Of a stretch of 64,000 nt of DNA, positions 61,981 to 64,000 are shown piece after piece. A program made the position numbers and the translations under genes. Origin of the DNA: Planctomycetota bacterium (GTDB taxonomy: Bacteria > Planctomycetota > JACQVV01 > JASMLP01); contig JASMLP010000147.1 of the NCBI GenBank assembly GCA_030748635.1, positions 81,268 to 145,267 on the forward strand, in the 5' to 3' direction. The stretch's first letter is position 1. Every line of letters starts with the position of its first letter. The notes beneath the pieces were generated by a model that worked only from the letters and a program-made list of their open reading frames with translations, had not been told where the DNA came from and made no database searches.

Positions 61981-61995
61981 GCGTTCCCGCAATCG

Positions 61996-62024
61996 TTGAC
62001 CCCCCTCGCCCCCCCCCGTAGGAT
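61996..62024 (+). promoter_or_regulatory. Promoter of the kinase-PhnD gene
   Basis: TTGACC (61996-62001), a 17-base spacer made almost only of C, and TAGGAT (62019-62024). About 33 bases of leader include AGGAG before the GTG. It is back to back with the xseA promoter, 15 bases apart. Confidence 0.65.
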
Positions 62025-62057
62025 GCATGGCTTCTCTCATCGTCCTAGGAGATTCGC

Positions 62058-64000
62058 GTGGACCCACTCCGCAATGACCAGATTCTCGTGTTACTGATCC
62101 AACGCAAGGATTTGATGGATTCTCAAGCCCTTCAGGATTCTCTCGAAGAATCGAAGCGTCAGGGGATCCCGTTGCTGCATAACCTTCTCGATCGAAAGGT
62201 GCTCCAAGAAAACTCTCTGGAAAACCTTCGAAAGGAGGCGAAGGAGCTGGCCTTAGTGTACGAATCCACCATGGAAATCGATACCCGACAACCTCCGATC
62301 AAACAGAATCCCGAGCCTCCCGATCTCGTCGCTATTTTCGACACCTCCCATTCCGACCTGGAAACATCTATCGAAAGTCGGACCGATGGCCTTCCGCTGG
62401 ATGCCCCGCCCAAAGAGTTCGGCAACTATGAACTGGAGTCCGAAATCGGCCGCGGTGGAATGGGAATCGTGTTTCGAGGCCGCGACAAGAAATTAGGTCG
62501 ATCCGTTGCCATCAAGGTAATGAATCCACCACCAGGACTGACCAAAGAGGAGCGTCGCAACGCGTTCCACCGATTCGAGCGGGAAGCGAGTCTCACCTCT
62601 CAACTGACACACCCAAACATCGTCCCCATCTTCGAGTCAGGTCAACAAGACGGGTTTCACTTCATCACCATGGCATTCATCCAGGGAGAGTCTCTTTCTT
62701 CTTTGATGAAGCAAAAGCGATTCAGCCCCATGGAAGCGGCGGAACTCATTGAGCCGATCTGCCGAGCCCTTGCGCACGCGCATTCTCAAGGAGTGATTCA
62801 CCGCGATATCAAACCCTCCAACATTCTCGTCGATCAATCAGGAACCCCCTACCTCGTCGACTTCGGACTCGTACGATCTATTTCCAACCTCACCGACCTG
62901 ACTGTCACCGGCATCATTCTGGGAACACCTCGATACATGAGCCCCGAACAAGCCGCGGGAGAAAAAGACGAACTCGGCCCCCGGTCGGATCTCTATTCTG
63001 TCGGCGTGGTGCTCTATGAACTGGTAACCGGCACCCCCCCTTTCAAAGCCAAGTCGATTCTCGAACTCCTTTCGCTGATCGCCAACTATCCCTGTCCGGA
63101 CCCAAAAGTAAAAATCCCCAGTCTCCCCGAAGAGATGCGCACGATTCTCTTGACCGCTATCGCCAAGGATCCCGCAGATCGTTACCCCGGTACCCGGGCC
63201 ATGGCTGATGATCTGAAGCGATTCCGAGAAGGGTCTCCGATCAAGACATCCCCTCCTCCGCCGCCAACCACCACCACTCCCATCCATCCGACTCGCATCA
63301 CGAGACTCCCATTCGTCGTAGGAACTGTAAGCCTTTTCGTGGCCATCGTCTTCGCGACTCTCTTCTTTACATCTCCCCCCCCCAAACAGCCCGCCACCGT
63401 CGATCCTCTCCAAACGTTGATTTTTGGAGTCCACCCTTTTACCGAAAAAAAAGCCATCGAGAAAGGGTACGGCACCCTGATCGACCACCTCTCGAAAGCT
63501 TGCGACACCTCCATCGAGCTCGTCATCTGCCCCAACTACGAAGAGGTTGTTGCAAGAATCACCCAAGGAGAAGGAGGCATCCACCTCGCCCTGCTTTCGG
63601 GATACAACTATGTTCAAGCTCATTCCCGTGAACCCGATCTGAAACCGCTAGCTCAACAAGTCCGAGGAGGCCAAGCCTTCTACCACGGAGTTATCATCAC
63701 CCAACAAGACTCCTCGATCCGTACTCTCGAGGACCTGAGAGGAAAACGTTTCGCCTTTGTCGACCCCAACTCGACCTCCGGTTATGTGTTTCCCAGAAGC
63801 TTGATTCGAACCCAGGGCAAAGATCCGGACGATTTTTTTCGAGAGATCCTTTTCTTCCGCTCTCACGACAAGGTCCTTCAAGCCGTTCGCGAAGGGAAGC
63901 AGGTCGATGCGGGCGCTGTTTTCGAAGGAGCCCTTGACGAAGCTCCCGAGGTCCTTCGCGCTGAGCTTCGACGGCTCGACAAGCTTCGCACCGACCCCAT
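62058..64000 (+). CDS. Ser/Thr kinase fused to an extracytoplasmic PhnD-like binding domain, 3' end outside the window
   Basis: At least 647 aa; the frame is still open at the window end and is absent from the ORF track for that reason. GTG start with AGGAG seven bases upstream. Residues 1-65 are helical, like the lead of the other kinase. The kinase domain (about 125-395) has IGRGGMGIVF (131-136 loop), VAIKV, HRDIKPSN (Asp250), DFGLV (Asp268) and SPEQA, so it is a full RD kinase. A Pro/Thr linker and one membrane helix (about 417-440) lead to a PhnD-type solute-binding fold from residue ~453: TLIFGVHPFTEKKAIE, HLALLSGYNYV, DLRGKRFAFVDPNSTSGY. Those domains bind phosphonates, phosphate or related anions. 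It should sense a small ligand outside the inner membrane and signal by phosphorylation. Confidence 0.92.
   Translation, partial: MDPLRNDQILVLLIQRKDLMDSQALQDSLEESKRQGIPLLHNLLDRKVLQENSLENLRKEAKELALVYESTMEIDTRQPPIKQNPEPPDLVAIFDTSHSDLETSIESRTDGLPLDAPPKEFGNYELESEIGRGGMGIVFRGRDKKLGRSVAIKVMNPPPGLTKEERRNAFHRFEREASLTSQLTHPNIVPIFESGQQDGFHFITMAFIQGESLSSLMKQKRFSPMEAAELIEPICRALAHAHSQGVIHRDIKPSNILVDQSGTPYLVDFGLVRSISNLTDLTVTGIILGTPRYMSPEQAAGEKDELGPRSDLYSVGVVLYELVTGTPPFKAKSILELLSLIANYPCPDPKVKIPSLPEEMRTILLTAIAKDPADRYPGTRAMADDLKRFREGSPIKTSPPPPPTTTTPIHPTRITRLPFVVGTVSLFVAIVFATLFFTSPPPKQPATVDPLQTLIFGVHPFTEKKAIEKGYGTLIDHLSKACDTSIELVICPNYEEVVARITQGEGGIHLALLSGYNYVQAHSREPDLKPLAQQVRGGQAFYHGVIITQQDSSIRTLEDLRGKRFAFVDPNSTSGYVFPRSLIRTQGKDPDDFFREILFFRSHDKVLQAVREGKQVDAGAVFEGALDEAPEVLRAELRRLDKLRTDP

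Noticed and set aside
1-64000. CRISPR arrays, transposases, integrases, tRNA genes
   Set aside because: No spaced direct repeats, transposase motifs or tRNA cloverleaf found on reading both strands.

Overview
The window is 64 kb of densely packed bacterial chromosome: 49 protein genes on both strands, many overlapping by 1-11 bases, and only two gaps of 300 bases or more. I see no rRNA, tRNA, CRISPR array, insertion sequence, integrase, prophage or plasmid gene. The best fit is a Gram-negative member of the PVC superphylum, probably Planctomycetota. The reasons are a 741-aa GreA-type factor with a long N-terminal extension like the chlamydial protein, a secreted DUF1080 protein, a CxC/CxxC zinc-ribbon membrane protein, two Hanks-type kinases with helical N-terminal extensions, an FGE-fold protein, and AsmA-like, WaaP-like and O-antigen-ligase envelope genes. 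This is inferred from family content; no phylogenetic marker was compared.

Layout. 1-6.2 kb: coiled-coil proteins, a GT87-type membrane glycosyltransferase, an anchored SRPBCC protein, and a DUF1080/DUF3754 pair. 6.4-8.1 kb: purM and a convergent lipoprotein. 8.3-17.2 kb: a five-gene, largely coupled operon holding a 1430-aa AsmA-like repeat protein, a zinc-ribbon membrane protein, a YihY/BrkB protein, a PPM phosphatase with four tandem zinc-finger-like modules, and a small unknown protein. 17.2-26.6 kb: a PYROXD2-type oxidoreductase, an MGMT/HhH-GPD fusion, a GDPD, pckA, a secreted NlpC/P60-like protein, a GAF-GAF-PPM phosphatase and an SDR. 27-39.9 kb: GreA-like factor, WaaP-like protein, secreted unknown, MntR-type regulator, a kinase-hisE-hisG operon, aldo/keto reductase, ALDH7, a DUF2064 transferase and a GH18 lipoprotein. 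39.9-47.2 kb: a 1190-aa GlmS-like protein, a beta-repeat exported protein, an FGE-like protein and an NTF2-like protein. 47.2-52.8 kb: NtrY-like kinase, DUF368/PopT, SLOG protein and lipoprotein, all overlapping. 52.8-58.5 kb: trpS, a GT4 transferase, galE, O-antigen ligase with TPR-like tail, and a PEGA lipoprotein. 58.6-64 kb: an xseA-xseB-ispA-nadK operon opposite a kinase fused to a PhnD-type sensor, which runs off the window.

How the genes fit together. Two themes stand out. One is envelope construction: AsmA-like lipid-transfer candidate, PopT, WaaP-like protein, O-antigen ligase, glycosyltransferases, galE, GlmS-like protein and several lipoproteins. The other is Ser/Thr phospho-signalling: two kinases and two PPM phosphatases with different sensor modules. 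The operon at 8.3-17.2 kb joins both themes and is the best candidate for an undescribed system.

Regulation readable from sequence. Several promoters match a sigma-70 pattern, TTGnCn / 17-18 / TAnnAT, with TAGGAT or TACAAT as recurrent -10 boxes. In purM, trpS, the GT4 gene, galE and xseA the -10 lies only 6-8 bases before the start codon, which suggests leaderless mRNAs. The + strand carries about twice as much C as G in the lines I counted, whichever strand is coding.
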